Source of the DNA: Sulfurovum sp. | GTDB lineage: Bacteria > Campylobacterota > Campylobacteria > Campylobacterales > Sulfurovaceae | Direction: 5' to 3' | Assembly: GCA_023955225.1 (NCBI GenBank) | Contig: JAGSGJ010000015.1 | Coordinates: 1 to 40,334, forward strand | DNA: 40,334 nt | Shown here: positions 25,174 through 33,914 of the stretch, in pieces | Numbering within the stretch: the stretch's first letter is position 1 | Layout of the letters: each line of letters begins with the position of its first letter | The notes under the pieces: model-generated | What the model was told of the DNA's origin: nothing | Databases searched by the model: none | The model's input: only the letters and a program-made list of their open reading frames with translations | Program-made: the position numbers and the translations under genes

Positions 25174-27020
25174 AAAATATACTTCTTCTCAAACGTAATT
25201 TGAGGAAGTGCCTCTTGGAAATAGAACCCCTGATAGGCATCACACTCACTACTACTTAAGAAAGCAAGCTGTTCAAATGTCTCTACTCCTTCAGCCACAA
25301 TATTCAAATCAAAATTCTTTGCTATGGAGATAATAGTACTGATCATTTTCTGATCACTTTTACTCTCATTCAGACGTGCTATAAAGGATTTATCGATCTT
25401 TACTTCATCTATAGGCAACTCTCTTAAATAACTGAGTGAAGAGTATCCTGTACCAAAATCATCAATCGAAAATGAAATACCAAGTTTTTTTAATCTACTC
25501 ATAATGCCAATAACTTTTTTCATATCTTCTGCAAATACATGTTCTGTTATCTCAAAAAATATTTTTTGTTCACTCACTTTTTTAGGGAAATAGGTCTTCA
25601 TTAGATCATCTACTTCATCTACAAATGTATTGCATAACAATTGTCGCATGCTGACATTCACAGAAAAAGATTTTAACATCTTCCCTGTTTCATTCCATCT
25701 ATGTACAACTTCAAATGTTTCTTTGAGTACATACTTACCCAACTCGAGAATTAAACCTGTATTTTCTGCTATGGGAATAAACTCTTCAGGAGAAAGGATA
25801 CCTAAGTTATCATCGTACCATCTGATGAGAGATTCACAACCTATCAGATTTTCATCTCTATCAAACTGTGGCTGATAATATATGTTTATTTTATTGTTTT
25901 TGAGTGCATGGTGAAGTTTCTGCTCTATCAAAAGATGTCTTTCCACCCTTTCTTCAAGATCCTTATTAAAGACTATAATACCATCTCGTCCTTGAGCCTT
26001 CGCCTCATACATTGCTATATCTACTTCTTTAATAAAATTTGTATTATAAACGGATGACGGGTTAAGTTGATAGACACCGATGCTGGCACTGATATTCAGA
26101 TGATGTTTATCAATAATATATGGCTGTCGTATCAGAATAAGTAGATCTTCTGCAAAAGTACATCCTCTAGAATGAGTAAACTCCTCTTCACTTAATTCTT
26201 TACTCACAAGTATAAACTCATCACCCCCTAATCGGGCTAGCATGTGGGTCTCTTTCACATAATGGTTGATACGTCTACTCACTTCTACCAACAGTTGATC
26301 ACCGATCTCATGTCCTAAAGAGTCATTGATCGTTTTAAAATGATCCAGATCAATGAGAAAAAGACATGCTAATTTATTATTCTCTGTCAATCTGCCATTC
26401 AAAGATTCCATATATTCCATGAAATATCTACGATTATAGAGTCCTGTCAACATATCATGTTGGGCTTGATAATAATTCTCTTGGAGTAACTTGTTTGTAT
26501 TATTTGATGCGTAAAGCAAAACAAATAAAAATATCAGAGAGAAAAGGGAGAGTACATACCCATACCATGTACCAACGAGTAAAAAATAAATTGTTAATGG
26601 CAGTATCAATGTAATCAAAATAGGAACAAATAATTTTTTATCTGATATAAGTAGTGTCGATGCTACAACAGCAGCACCTAACTGTGTAAAAATAGCTATA
26701 TAATGTAAATTATATTGATCATGCTCAACATACATCACAAATATCACGGACCAGGAAGAAAAAATAACATACATGAACCATGTAAGTTTCTTGTACCATT
26801 TACGTAAATGATCTTCATCCATTTTATATTTGGAAAATTGTTTATAGAGTCCCCAACCATACAGTGAAGTAACCAACATAATACCATACCATATTAACGC
26901 AGGAAGGATAATATTAAAAATCCAACCAACAACTACATATACAAGCCCAGGAATGAGGGAGAGCCCCACCATTACAAGAATTTGATTCTTAAGAAAACTA
27001 TAATATCTTTGCTGTTTCAT
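25170..27020 (-). CDS. Membrane GGDEF-EAL cyclic-di-GMP enzyme
   Basis: A 616-residue protein with about six N-terminal TM helices (residues 15-170), a GGDEF domain (about 185-350) and an EAL domain (about 362-608). The diguanylate cyclase signature is intact (LARLGGDEF, 265-269), with no RxxD inhibitory site at the expected place. The EAL motif reads ESL (CESLIRW, 396-398), a conservative change. The other phosphodiesterase landmarks are kept: NVS, FEITEH (Glu490), DDFGTGYSS (520-528), Lys541 and AEGVE (Glu577). It probably degrades and perhaps makes c-di-GMP in response to a membrane signal. No ribosome binding site is visible; TATAAT at 27027-27032 ends six bases before the ATG. It lies 53 bases after hspR in the same direction. 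Confidence 0.92.
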   Translation of the reverse strand: MKQQRYYSFLKNQILVMVGLSLIPGLVYVVVGWIFNIILPALIWYGIMLVTSLYGWGLYKQFSKYKMDEDHLRKWYKKLTWFMYVIFSSWSVIFVMYVEHDQYNLHYIAIFTQLGAAVVASTLLISDKKLFVPILITLILPLTIYFLLVGTWYGYVLSLFSLIFLFVLLYASNNTNKLLQENYYQAQHDMLTGLYNRRYFMEYMESLNGRLTENNKLACLFLIDLDHFKTINDSLGHEIGDQLLVEVSRRINHYVKETHMLARLGGDEFILVSKELSEEEFTHSRGCTFAEDLLILIRQPYIIDKHHLNISASIGVYQLNPSSVYNTNFIKEVDIAMYEAKAQGRDGIIVFNKDLEERVERHLLIEQKLHHALKNNKINIYYQPQFDRDENLIGCESLIRWYDDNLGILSPEEFIPIAENTGLILELGKYVLKETFEVVHRWNETGKMLKSFSVNVSMRQLLCNTFVDEVDDLMKTYFPKKVSEQKIFFEITEHVFAEDMKKVIGIMSRLKKLGISFSIDDFGTGYSSLSYLRELPIDEVKIDKSFIARLNESKSDQKMISTIISIAKNFDLNIVAEGVETFEQLAFLSSSECDAYQGFYFQEALPQITFEKKYIF

Positions 27021-27073
27021 GTATTTATTATATAATAAATTTATATATTTATATTAAAAAAATAAAATTTAGC

Positions 27074-27445
27074 CTAATCCTCAAAAATTATAATGTCATA
27101 AGAACTTTTCGTAACCAATGCTTTGCTTGAATGTACAGAACCATTACGATTTACTTTAGAAAGTTCTTGTCGTAATTGGTCTATCTCTGCTTGCATTTCA
27201 TCTATCTGTTCTTTAAGCTGAAGCACGATGTCAACCCCTGCAAGGTTCACTCCCATTTGACGGGTTAAACGTAAAATGAGTTTCATACGTTCAATGTCAC
27301 GTTGAGAATAAAGACGCATACGCCCCTGTGTACGAGAAGGTTCAACCAATCCTTCACGTTCATACTGCCTAAGCGTTTGCGGATGTATATCTAACATGGT
27401 TGCTACTACTGAGATAAGATATACTGGTTCGTCGTAACTATGCAT
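27074..27445 (-). CDS. hspR: HspR, MerR-family heat-shock repressor
   Basis: A 123-residue MerR-type regulator. The N-terminus has the winged helix (PVYLISVVATMLDIHPQTLRQYEREGLVEPSRTQGRMRLYSQRDIERMKLI, about 7-58), followed by the HspR segment TRQMGVNLAGVDIVLQLKEQIDEM and a coiled coil (about 75-97). In Helicobacter and Campylobacter HspR represses chaperone operons by binding inverted repeats (HAIR-like), and works with DnaK or CbpA. It lies 10 bases after cbpA in one operon, so it should repress itself. An operator candidate lies upstream of cbpA. Confidence 0.94.
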   Translation of the reverse strand: MHSYDEPVYLISVVATMLDIHPQTLRQYEREGLVEPSRTQGRMRLYSQRDIERMKLILRLTRQMGVNLAGVDIVLQLKEQIDEMQAEIDQLRQELSKVNRNGSVHSSKALVTKSSYDIIIFED

Positions 27446-27455
27446 AAAAAATCCT

Positions 27456-28298
27456 TTAGAGTTTAGCTTCTATCATCGTTTTAAGTTCATCATCTAATGT
27501 ATCTACATCAGGTAAAACCACATTTGCTACAAGATACAAGTCACCTTTCAATGCTGTTTTTCTGTCAGCAACACCTTTACCTTTAAGTCTAAATTTTTGA
27601 CCATTTTTAGTATTTTTCGGTACTTTGAGAGAAACTTCTTTTTCTGGTGTATCTACTGCAATTTTACCGCCGAAAAGCGCTTCTTTTAAAGGAACATCAA
27701 ATGTTTTATAAAGGTTGTCACCTTTTCTTTCATACTCATCAGAAGCTGCGACTTCTACCTGTATAAGTAGATCTCCTACCTGCCCTTGGTACTGTTTACC
27801 TTTACCCCGTACACGCATTGTCTCACCACTTTTAATTCCTGCTGGGATTTTGATATCAAAATTTTTACCATTAGCAGATACATTGTGTTTTCCACCATTC
27901 ACCGAAACCATAAACGGAACAGTGATGCGTGCTTGCATATCGAGGTCTGGACCACCAAAACCGCCAAATCCGCCTTGTGCTCCACCAAATCCTCCACCGC
28001 CGCCAAACATTTGTCTGAGTATCTCATCGAGGTCTACACCTCCACCCTGTCCCTGTGCAAAGTCATGGAAATTCTGTCCACCGAACATTTGATCACCAAA
28101 CTGATCATACTGTGCTTTTTTTTCTGTATCAGAAAGTACTTCATACGCAGCATTTATCTCTTTAAACTTTTCTACTGCACTCTCATCTTTGTTAATATCC
28201 GGGTGGTATTTTCTTGCGAGTTTTCTATAAGATTTTTTAATTTCATCGGCAGAAGCATTTTCGCTTACACCAAGTGTTTCATATAAACTTTTTGACAT
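27456..28298 (-). CDS. cbpA: CbpA-type DnaJ co-chaperone
   Basis: A 280-residue class-B J-domain protein. The J domain (1-70) has the HPD tripeptide (His32-Asp34) in YHPDINKDE. A Gly/Phe-rich region (about 72-118, with GGGGGFGG and GGFGGFGGPD) leads to the two C-terminal beta domains (about 120-280). There is no CxxCxGxG zinc region, which separates it from canonical DnaJ. It stimulates DnaK and binds unfolded proteins in the cytoplasm. The start has AGGAA upstream. A near-consensus promoter lies at 28337-28366. Confidence 0.94.
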   Translation of the reverse strand: MSKSLYETLGVSENASADEIKKSYRKLARKYHPDINKDESAVEKFKEINAAYEVLSDTEKKAQYDQFGDQMFGGQNFHDFAQGQGGGVDLDEILRQMFGGGGGFGGAQGGFGGFGGPDLDMQARITVPFMVSVNGGKHNVSANGKNFDIKIPAGIKSGETMRVRGKGKQYQGQVGDLLIQVEVAASDEYERKGDNLYKTFDVPLKEALFGGKIAVDTPEKEVSLKVPKNTKNGQKFRLKGKGVADRKTALKGDLYLVANVVLPDVDTLDDELKTMIEAKL

Positions 28299-28336
28299 AG
28301 TATTCCTAAAATAATGGTTTTCTTTAATTTGAACAA

Positions 28337-28366
28337 ATTATATCAAAATAGTTTAGTCTATGTCAA
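28337..28366 (-). promoter_or_regulatory. Sigma70-type promoter of the cbpA-hspR operon
   Basis: On the minus strand TTGACA (28361-28366) and TATAAT (28337-28342) are both perfect consensus hexamers separated by 18 bases. Such a strong promoter suits an operon held off by a repressor. Confidence 0.85.
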
Positions 28367-28371
28367 TCAAG
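28351..28371 (-). promoter_or_regulatory. Candidate HspR operator (HAIR-like)
   Basis: On the minus strand CTTGATT-N7-ACTAAAC matches the HAIR consensus CTTGAGT-N7-ACTCAAG at 11 of 14 positions with the correct 7-base spacer. It covers the -35 hexamer of the cbpA promoter, so HspR binding would block RNA polymerase. This is a by-eye match to a known consensus, not an experimental site. Confidence 0.65.
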
Positions 28372-28381
28372 TTTGTAAAGA

Positions 28382-28777
28382 TTATGGTTGATAGGGTACT
28401 GTTTTATAGCCTTCATGTATCATTTTCATGATGCCACCTTTGAGGTTAGTAACCTTGTAGCCTAGCCTTTCTGCTAGAAACTCAGAAACCATACCCGTAC
28501 GGCTACCTACTCTACATATGAGTGCAAATGGCTCATCTTTTTTTACAACAATGTCTAATTGTTTCAGAAAAGTCGCTACATTAAAGTTCCCTTTTTCATC
28601 AAAAAACATAATTGTATAGGAACTTTTTACGATACCTGTCTCTCTCCATTCATCTGGCGTACGTATATCTATAATTTTTATATTTTTTTCAGCAAACTGC
28701 GGTGTCGCCCAAACTTGGTGTAACTCTGCCATCAAAGTGGCGGTAATGATAAATAATCCTATAAATATTCTTTTCAT
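28382..28777 (-). CDS. Exported rhodanese-like domain protein
   Basis: A 131-residue protein with a short signal peptide (MKRIFIGLFIITATLMA) and a single rhodanese domain. IKIIDIRTPDEWRETG is the standard N-terminal part, and the active-site loop is CRVGSRT (Cys88), followed by LAERLGYKVTNLKGGI. The catalytic Cys is present, so sulfur transfer in the periplasm is plausible. In sulfur-oxidising Campylobacterota such proteins may act on thiosulfate or polysulfide (inference). It reads toward cbpA but stops just before the cbpA promoter. Confidence 0.9.
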   Translation of the reverse strand: MKRIFIGLFIITATLMAELHQVWATPQFAEKNIKIIDIRTPDEWRETGIVKSSYTIMFFDEKGNFNVATFLKQLDIVVKKDEPFALICRVGSRTGMVSEFLAERLGYKVTNLKGGIMKMIHEGYKTVPYQP

Positions 28778-28879
28778 CTCTATTCCTTATATTAATTATA
28801 ATATGAGTTAAGTCTTATATATTGTAACAAATTTAAGTAAAGTAATCGTGGATTTCACACCCTTTGAGTACAATACTTC

Positions 28880-29662
28880 ATGAATTTTATACATATCAAT
28901 GACATTAACTTGCCAGAACTCAATATTTACCATCAGTTTAGAGACAATGCTTTTACCTCTGACAACAGCTTTGTGGCTGACAGTCCCAAAGTAGTGAACC
29001 TTCTTCTAGATACAAATATCCGTGTTAGAAGCATACTTGCTACACAAGAGTATTATGATACTTATGAACATCTCATTAAAGAGAAAAACATTCCTCAACT
29101 TTTTGTCGCAAGTAAAGCCCTTATGCAAGACATTGTAGGACACAAGATACACCACAATGTCATGATGCACGGCACACGTCCAGAACAAACACCACTTGGT
29201 GATCTTGATGATCAGATTATTATGTTAGATGAGATAAGTTCTACACAAAACATAGGCTCCATTGCACGCTCTGCAGCTGCCATAGGGATAAACTCATACC
29301 TTCTTCCTACTCATGGACCACACCCCTATTCAAGACGGGCACTTAGAGTCTCCATGGGTCATGTAAGTATGCTTAAAACCCATCAATATGAAGACATAAA
29401 GGAAACCATCATTACCCTCAAAGAAAATGGCTACCGTATCTACGCTGCAGAAGTGACTGATGACTCCACACCTCTAGCCTCTGTAAAAGTCGTAGACAAA
29501 TGGGTTCTGCTTATGGGGCATGAAGGTTCAGGATTGTCACATGATGTCTTGGATCTATGTGATGAAGTGGTCACCATAGAGATGATGGAAGGTGTAAAAA
29601 GTTTTAATGTAGGAGTTGCTGCTTCTATTATGATGTATCAGTTTAAACACACAGGAAATTAG
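28880..29662 (+). CDS. TrmH/SpoU family RNA 2'-O-methyltransferase
   Basis: A 260-residue SPOUT methyltransferase. The N-terminal substrate-binding part (about 1-100) includes DSPKVVNLLLDTNIRVRSILAT. The C-terminal catalytic fold has the three SpoU motifs: SSTQNIGSIARSAAAIGI (motif 1), WVLLMGHEGSGLSHDVLDLCDEVVTIEM (motif 2) and VKSFNVGVAASIMMYQF (motif 3), which form the knot and bind S-adenosylmethionine. It methylates ribose in rRNA or tRNA; the target position cannot be told. It is a single gene divergent from the rhodanese gene. Confidence 0.92.
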   Translation: MNFIHINDINLPELNIYHQFRDNAFTSDNSFVADSPKVVNLLLDTNIRVRSILATQEYYDTYEHLIKEKNIPQLFVASKALMQDIVGHKIHHNVMMHGTRPEQTPLGDLDDQIIMLDEISSTQNIGSIARSAAAIGINSYLLPTHGPHPYSRRALRVSMGHVSMLKTHQYEDIKETIITLKENGYRIYAAEVTDDSTPLASVKVVDKWVLLMGHEGSGLSHDVLDLCDEVVTIEMMEGVKSFNVGVAASIMMYQFKHTGN

Positions 29663-29751
29663 AAGGCCCGCCATATCATCAAATGAGCTTGATCCCAGTA
29701 TCCTCTTGGAAGAATGACACTTGTGTAGAATAATACCATCTTTTTATCTCG

Positions 29752-29776
29752 GCAGTAAGTTAAAACAACTTACTGC
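29752..29776. terminator. Hairpin between the convergent methyltransferase and purH genes
   Basis: A perfect 10-bp stem (GCAGTAAGTT / AACTTACTGC) with a 5-base loop. Neither strand has a good T tract; it may serve both converging genes. Confidence 0.5.
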
Positions 29777-29785
29777 AAATACATT

Positions 29786-31333
29786 TTAGTGTAAAAAGTG
29801 TCTCACTGTTGTAAAGTAAAGTGAGATACCATGTTCATTGGCAGCTTCGATAACTTCATCATCTCTGATGCTTCCACCAGGCTCGATAATGGCTTTAATA
29901 CCAGCTGCAGCTGCAGCATCAATGCTGTCACGGAACGGGAAGAATGCTTCAGATGCCATAGCTGCACCAGATACATCCAAGTCCATCTCTTTGGCTTTTT
30001 TAAGGGCACATTGTGCAGCATCTACACGGCTTGTCATACCCATCCCTACAGCTACCATTGCTGAGTCTTTTACATACACAACACAGTTAGACTTCGTAAG
30101 ACCTGCTACTTTCCATGCGATCTCCAAGTCTTTCATCTCTTGCTCTGTAGCAGTAAGTTCTGATTTCTTCTGTGCATTGTGTACTTCATTGTCACAGATG
30201 CAGTCAGAGTTTTGATACACAAAACCACCATCTACATGTTTGAAGTCATGCGTGTCATTTGACATTACAAGTTTTTCATTACCGCTCTCTTTGCCACCTT
30301 GAGAAAAAAGCTTAAGACGTTTTTTCTTCTCAAATACTTTTAATGCCTCTGGTTCAAAATCTGCTGCCATAACAACTTCCAGGAAAATTTCATTCATTTT
30401 CTCTGCAAGCTCTTTCGTCACAATACCATTGACTGCAACCACACCACCAAATGCAGATACAGGATCACATCTAAGTGCTTCTGTGTATGATTCAAAAAGT
30501 GTATCTTTGATGGCAAAACCACAAGGGTTACCATGTTTTACGATACATACTGCATTTTCATCACCAAAACTCGAAGCGATTTTAAGTGCGCCGTTGACAT
30601 CATTGATGTTGTTAAAACTTGCTTCACCTTTAACTTGTTGGAAGTTTTCTGTGAAGTGATTGTCAAACTCATACAGTGCACCTTTTTGGTGTGGGTTTTC
30701 TCCATAACGTGTTTGGAATGATTTTTTACCTGTAATGAACTGATACTCACCAAAACCATCATTAAAACGACCGTTCATGTAGTTTGCGATCATCGAATCA
30801 TACGCTGCAGTATGTTCAAACGCTTTGATCATTAGATCTCTTCTAAAGTCAACAGTATTTGTACCATTTTCCAATGCACCAAGTACATTTTCATAGTCAT
30901 CTACATTAGTCACGATAAGTACATCATTAAAGTTCTTCGCCGCAGAACGTACCATCGTAGGTCCACCGATATCGATATTTTCTATGATCTCATCAAAGTC
31001 TTCGGTTCTCTCTATCGTCTCTTTAAATGGATAAAGATTTACACATACAAGGTCTATACCTTCAACACCAAGTTCTTTAGCTTGCGCTACATGTGCATCG
31101 TCACCTCTTTTATGAAGGATCCCACCATGTACATAAGGGTTAAGTGTTTTCACACGCCCTTCAAAACACTCTGGAAATTTTGTCACTTCATCTATCTCGA
31201 TGACTGTGATACCTGCTGCAGACAACGCTTTATATGTACCACCCGTTGAGATAATATCCCAACCCAATTTTTCCAAACCTCTGGCAAACTCTACAATATC
31301 TTTTTTATCACTAACGCTTAATAATGCTCTCAT
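29786..31333 (-). CDS. purH: Bifunctional purine biosynthesis protein PurH (AICAR transformylase / IMP cyclohydrolase)
   Basis: PurH catalyses the last two steps to IMP: formylation of AICAR with 10-formyl-THF and ring closure. I start it at ATG 31333 (MRALLSVSDKKDIVEFA), preceded by GAGAG, giving 515 residues; the longer frame adds 12 atypical residues. The IMP cyclohydrolase/MGS-like domain is at the N-terminus (WDIISTGGTYKALSAAGI, FPECFEGRVKTLNPYVHGGIL). The transformylase domain has RYGENPHQKGALY, IVKHGNPCGFAI with the catalytic Lys-His, VAVNGIV and the terminal RHFLH. It follows purL in the same direction after 143 bases holding a palindromic element. Confidence 0.96.
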   Translation of the reverse strand: MRALLSVSDKKDIVEFARGLEKLGWDIISTGGTYKALSAAGITVIEIDEVTKFPECFEGRVKTLNPYVHGGILHKRGDDAHVAQAKELGVEGIDLVCVNLYPFKETIERTEDFDEIIENIDIGGPTMVRSAAKNFNDVLIVTNVDDYENVLGALENGTNTVDFRRDLMIKAFEHTAAYDSMIANYMNGRFNDGFGEYQFITGKKSFQTRYGENPHQKGALYEFDNHFTENFQQVKGEASFNNINDVNGALKIASSFGDENAVCIVKHGNPCGFAIKDTLFESYTEALRCDPVSAFGGVVAVNGIVTKELAEKMNEIFLEVVMAADFEPEALKVFEKKKRLKLFSQGGKESGNEKLVMSNDTHDFKHVDGGFVYQNSDCICDNEVHNAQKKSELTATEQEMKDLEIAWKVAGLTKSNCVVYVKDSAMVAVGMGMTSRVDAAQCALKKAKEMDLDVSGAAMASEAFFPFRDSIDAAAAAGIKAIIEPGGSIRDDEVIEAANEHGISLYFTTVRHFLH

Positions 31334-31364
31334 TAACTCTCTCTTTTCCATATATATTAATAAT

Positions 31365-31410
31365 GTCACTGCGAACGCCCTTCAAAGTGAAGCGATTCGA
31401 GAGTAGTGAC
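31365..31410. repeat. Composite palindromic intergenic element between purL and purH
   Basis: GTCACT (31365-31370) and AGTGAC (31405-31410) bracket nested inverted repeats: CGAA/TTCG and CTTCA-AAG-TGAAG. It resembles the REP-like class beginning GTCAxTGCGA and containing GAAGCGATTC seen between genes in several proteobacteria; this is a likeness by eye. It could form a branched hairpin in the purL-purH transcript. Confidence 0.5.
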
Positions 31411-31420
31411 GATTTTTGCT

Positions 31421-31441
31421 CTACTTTTTCTAAAAAAGTAG
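31421..31441 (-). terminator. AT-rich hairpin downstream of purL
   Basis: CTACTTTTT and AAAAAGTAG form a 9-bp stem with a loop of 2-3 bases. Being A/T rich it may be only a weak terminator or processing site between purL and purH. Confidence 0.4.
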
Positions 31442-31476
31442 AAAAGAAGCTCTAAACTGTAATAGAAATTATACTA

Positions 31477-33699
31477 CTACAGATCCTGCTCAATAGTACG
31501 AGCAAAGGTATTAAAGTAAATATCTTTTACTTTATCAAGCGAAAGTTCTACATCATTCACTTTCACTGTCTCTCCACCCACTGTACCGATGACCTCTGTA
31601 TTAAGTCCTAGTTCTTTTGCCATACTTACTACTGCGTCCATGTCTGATGAAGCAACTTCTAGAAGTGCTCTACTTTGTGACTCATCAAAAATGTTTTTAC
31701 TGTCATCTAAAGCAATGTCAGCTGCCACACCTTTGTTAGACACTGCTGCCATTTTAGAGAGTGCTATCGCTACACCACCTACATTCACATCTTTTGCAGA
31801 TTTCAAAAGTCCTTTTTTGTTCGCTTCGATTACAAGCTCCCAAAGTGCAAGTTCTGCTTTATAGTCAAAGGTCGGTAAAGTTCCGGCTGTTTCACCATGC
31901 AATGCTTTGATATACAATGAACCACCAAACTCACCTTTAGTTTCCCCTACAAGAAGAATTTGACTTCCCTCTTCCTGGAATGCAGAAAGAAGTACTTTGT
32001 TTTCATCATCGTTAAGTCCTACCATAGCTATAGCCGGTGTAGGAAATACAGATACACCATTCGTTTCATTATAAAGTGATACGTTTCCAGATACAACGGG
32101 TGTATTCAGTTCTAAACATGCTTCTTTGATACCTTCACAACCTTGTGCAAACTGCCACATTACTTCCGGGTTTTCCGGATTACCATAGTTCAAACAATCT
32201 GTGATAGAAAGTGGTCTTGCCCCTGACATCGCAACATTACGTCCTGACTCAACCACTGCAAGTGCAGCACCCTTTTTAGGGTCTATGTAACAGTAACGTG
32301 GATTACAATCAGAACTCATAGATAAAGCTTTCCCGTTTTCTTTGATACGGATACAAGAAGCATCTAAACTTCCCGGTGCTTTAGTCGTATTGGTTTGTAC
32401 CATAGAGTCATATTGGTTATATACCCAGGCTTTGTCTGATACTTCGATGTTTGAAAGTAGTGTTTCATACGCTTCCTGGTTCTCTACAGCTTTGTAACTC
32501 TCTACAGTTTTAGCATTCACTTCATCTAAGTACGTAGGTCTTGCAACCGGTCTGTCAAGTACTGGTGCTTCTTCACTCACTGGTGCGATAGGCATATCAG
32601 CACACTTTTCACCGTGCCACATAAGTTCCATACGTGCAGTATCTGTCACTTCACCGATAACAGCAACATCTAGTCCCCATTTTTCAAAAATGTCGATGAT
32701 CGCCTGCTCTGAACCTTGTTTAGCACAGATAAGCATACGCTCTTGAGACTCTGAAAGCATGAAGTCATATGGCATCATTCCCTCTTCTCTTGCTGGTACT
32801 TTGTCAAGGTGCATGATCATTCCTGCGCCTGTTTTTCCAGCCATTTCAAATGCTGAAGATGTCAGTCCGGCTGCACCCATATCTTGAATACCTACAACAT
32901 GGTCTGTTTTGAAAAGTTCTAAACATGCTTCAAGAAGTAGTTTTTCTGTAAATGGATCACCCACTTGTACTGTCGGACGGAGTGACTTAGACTCTTCAGT
33001 AAAGCTATCAGAACTCATAACTGCACCACCAAGACCATCACGTCCTGTTTTTGAACCTACATACATTACAGGGTTACCTAGACCAGATGCTACGCCTAAG
33101 AAAATTTCATCAGCCTTTACAAGTCCAAGTGAAAATGCATTTACTAGAATGTTTCCATTGTAAGACTCATCAAAACTTACTTCACCACCGATAGTAGGAA
33201 CACCCATACAGTTACCGTAAGATCCGATACCGTCTACCACACCACGTACAAGGTGTCTTTGGTATTTTGCAATATCACTGTCACCTTTCACTGTACCAAA
33301 ACGCAAAGCATTGAGGTTTGCTACAGGTCTAGCTCCCATTGTAAAGATATCTCTAAGTATCCCACCTACACCTGTCGCAGCACCTTGAAAAGGTTCTATG
33401 AATGATGGGTGATTATGACTTTCCATTTTAAATACAGCCGCCATACCATCACCTATATCGATAACACCAGCATTTTCACCTGGTCCCTGTATAACCCATG
33501 GTGCTTCTGTAGGGAAACCTCTAAGGTATTTTGTACTTGATTTGTATGAACAGTGTTCAGACCACATTGCAGAAAAAATACCAATTTCCACGATATTTGG
33601 GTGGCGACCCTCTAAGATACGTAAGATATCTTGGTACTCTTCTTTGCTGAGTTTGTGATTTTTTAAAACTTCATCTAAATCTTCTATAGGTTGTGACAT
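31477..33699 (-). CDS. purL: Phosphoribosylformylglycinamidine synthase subunit PurL
   Basis: The 740-residue small-type PurL makes FGAM from FGAR, ATP and glutamine-derived ammonia, working with PurQ and PurS (not in this window). Family segments include MWSEHCSYKSSTKYLRGFPTEAPWVIQGPGENAGVIDIG at the N-terminus, FKMESHNHPSFIEPFQGAATGVGGI, GGEVSFDESY, GIQDMGAAGLTSSAFEMAGK, MLSESQERML and SGNVSLYNET. AAAGGA lies nine bases before the ATG. Just upstream of that site is ACCTCCTT, a match to the 3' end of 16S rRNA. Confidence 0.97.
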   Translation of the reverse strand: MSQPIEDLDEVLKNHKLSKEEYQDILRILEGRHPNIVEIGIFSAMWSEHCSYKSSTKYLRGFPTEAPWVIQGPGENAGVIDIGDGMAAVFKMESHNHPSFIEPFQGAATGVGGILRDIFTMGARPVANLNALRFGTVKGDSDIAKYQRHLVRGVVDGIGSYGNCMGVPTIGGEVSFDESYNGNILVNAFSLGLVKADEIFLGVASGLGNPVMYVGSKTGRDGLGGAVMSSDSFTEESKSLRPTVQVGDPFTEKLLLEACLELFKTDHVVGIQDMGAAGLTSSAFEMAGKTGAGMIMHLDKVPAREEGMMPYDFMLSESQERMLICAKQGSEQAIIDIFEKWGLDVAVIGEVTDTARMELMWHGEKCADMPIAPVSEEAPVLDRPVARPTYLDEVNAKTVESYKAVENQEAYETLLSNIEVSDKAWVYNQYDSMVQTNTTKAPGSLDASCIRIKENGKALSMSSDCNPRYCYIDPKKGAALAVVESGRNVAMSGARPLSITDCLNYGNPENPEVMWQFAQGCEGIKEACLELNTPVVSGNVSLYNETNGVSVFPTPAIAMVGLNDDENKVLLSAFQEEGSQILLVGETKGEFGGSLYIKALHGETAGTLPTFDYKAELALWELVIEANKKGLLKSAKDVNVGGVAIALSKMAAVSNKGVAADIALDDSKNIFDESQSRALLEVASSDMDAVVSMAKELGLNTEVIGTVGGETVKVNDVELSLDKVKDIYFNTFARTIEQDL

Positions 33700-33705
33700 A
33701 AATAG

Positions 33706-33726
33706 TGTCCTTTAAGGAGGTAAAAT
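33706..33726 (-). promoter_or_regulatory. Anti-Shine-Dalgarno-like sequence beside the purL ribosome binding site
   Basis: In the purL leader (minus strand) TACCTCCTT is followed by AAAGGA, the ribosome binding site. TCCTT and AAGGA are complementary, and ACCTCCTT copies the anti-SD tail of 16S rRNA. It could mask the binding site. The function is conjecture; the sequence is plain. Confidence 0.35.
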
Positions 33727-33791
33727 AAGAGATATATTCTACACAAAAAGTACTAAATAAGTGATAAAAAGGTAGAATATTTTACTACAAA

Positions 33792-33914
33792 AAGTGACCA
33801 GTCACTTGAGCTTTCTGCTAAGGACAAGCATTAAAATGCAGTGCATGTGAAGCACTAAATGCTGAATCGTAAAACTTAGCGTTAGCGTAATAAAATGGAC
33901 TTTGTTCATTTTAT
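33792..33914. repeat. Hairpin-rich intergenic region between purL and the dUTPase gene
   Basis: Several inverted repeats follow one another: AAGTGAC-CA-GTCACTT (33792-33807), a nested pair AGCATT...AATGCT enclosing AGTGC/GCACT (about 33828-33873), and ATAAAATG/CATTTTAT (33890-33914) around a 9-base loop. No gene fits here. The last hairpin ends 27 bases before the dUTPase start. Confidence 0.55.

Noticed and set aside
27715..28286. Two long plus-strand frames opposite cbpA (125 and 166 codons)
   Set aside because: They mirror the Gly/Phe-rich and J-domain codons of a clear cbpA gene and have no start signals.
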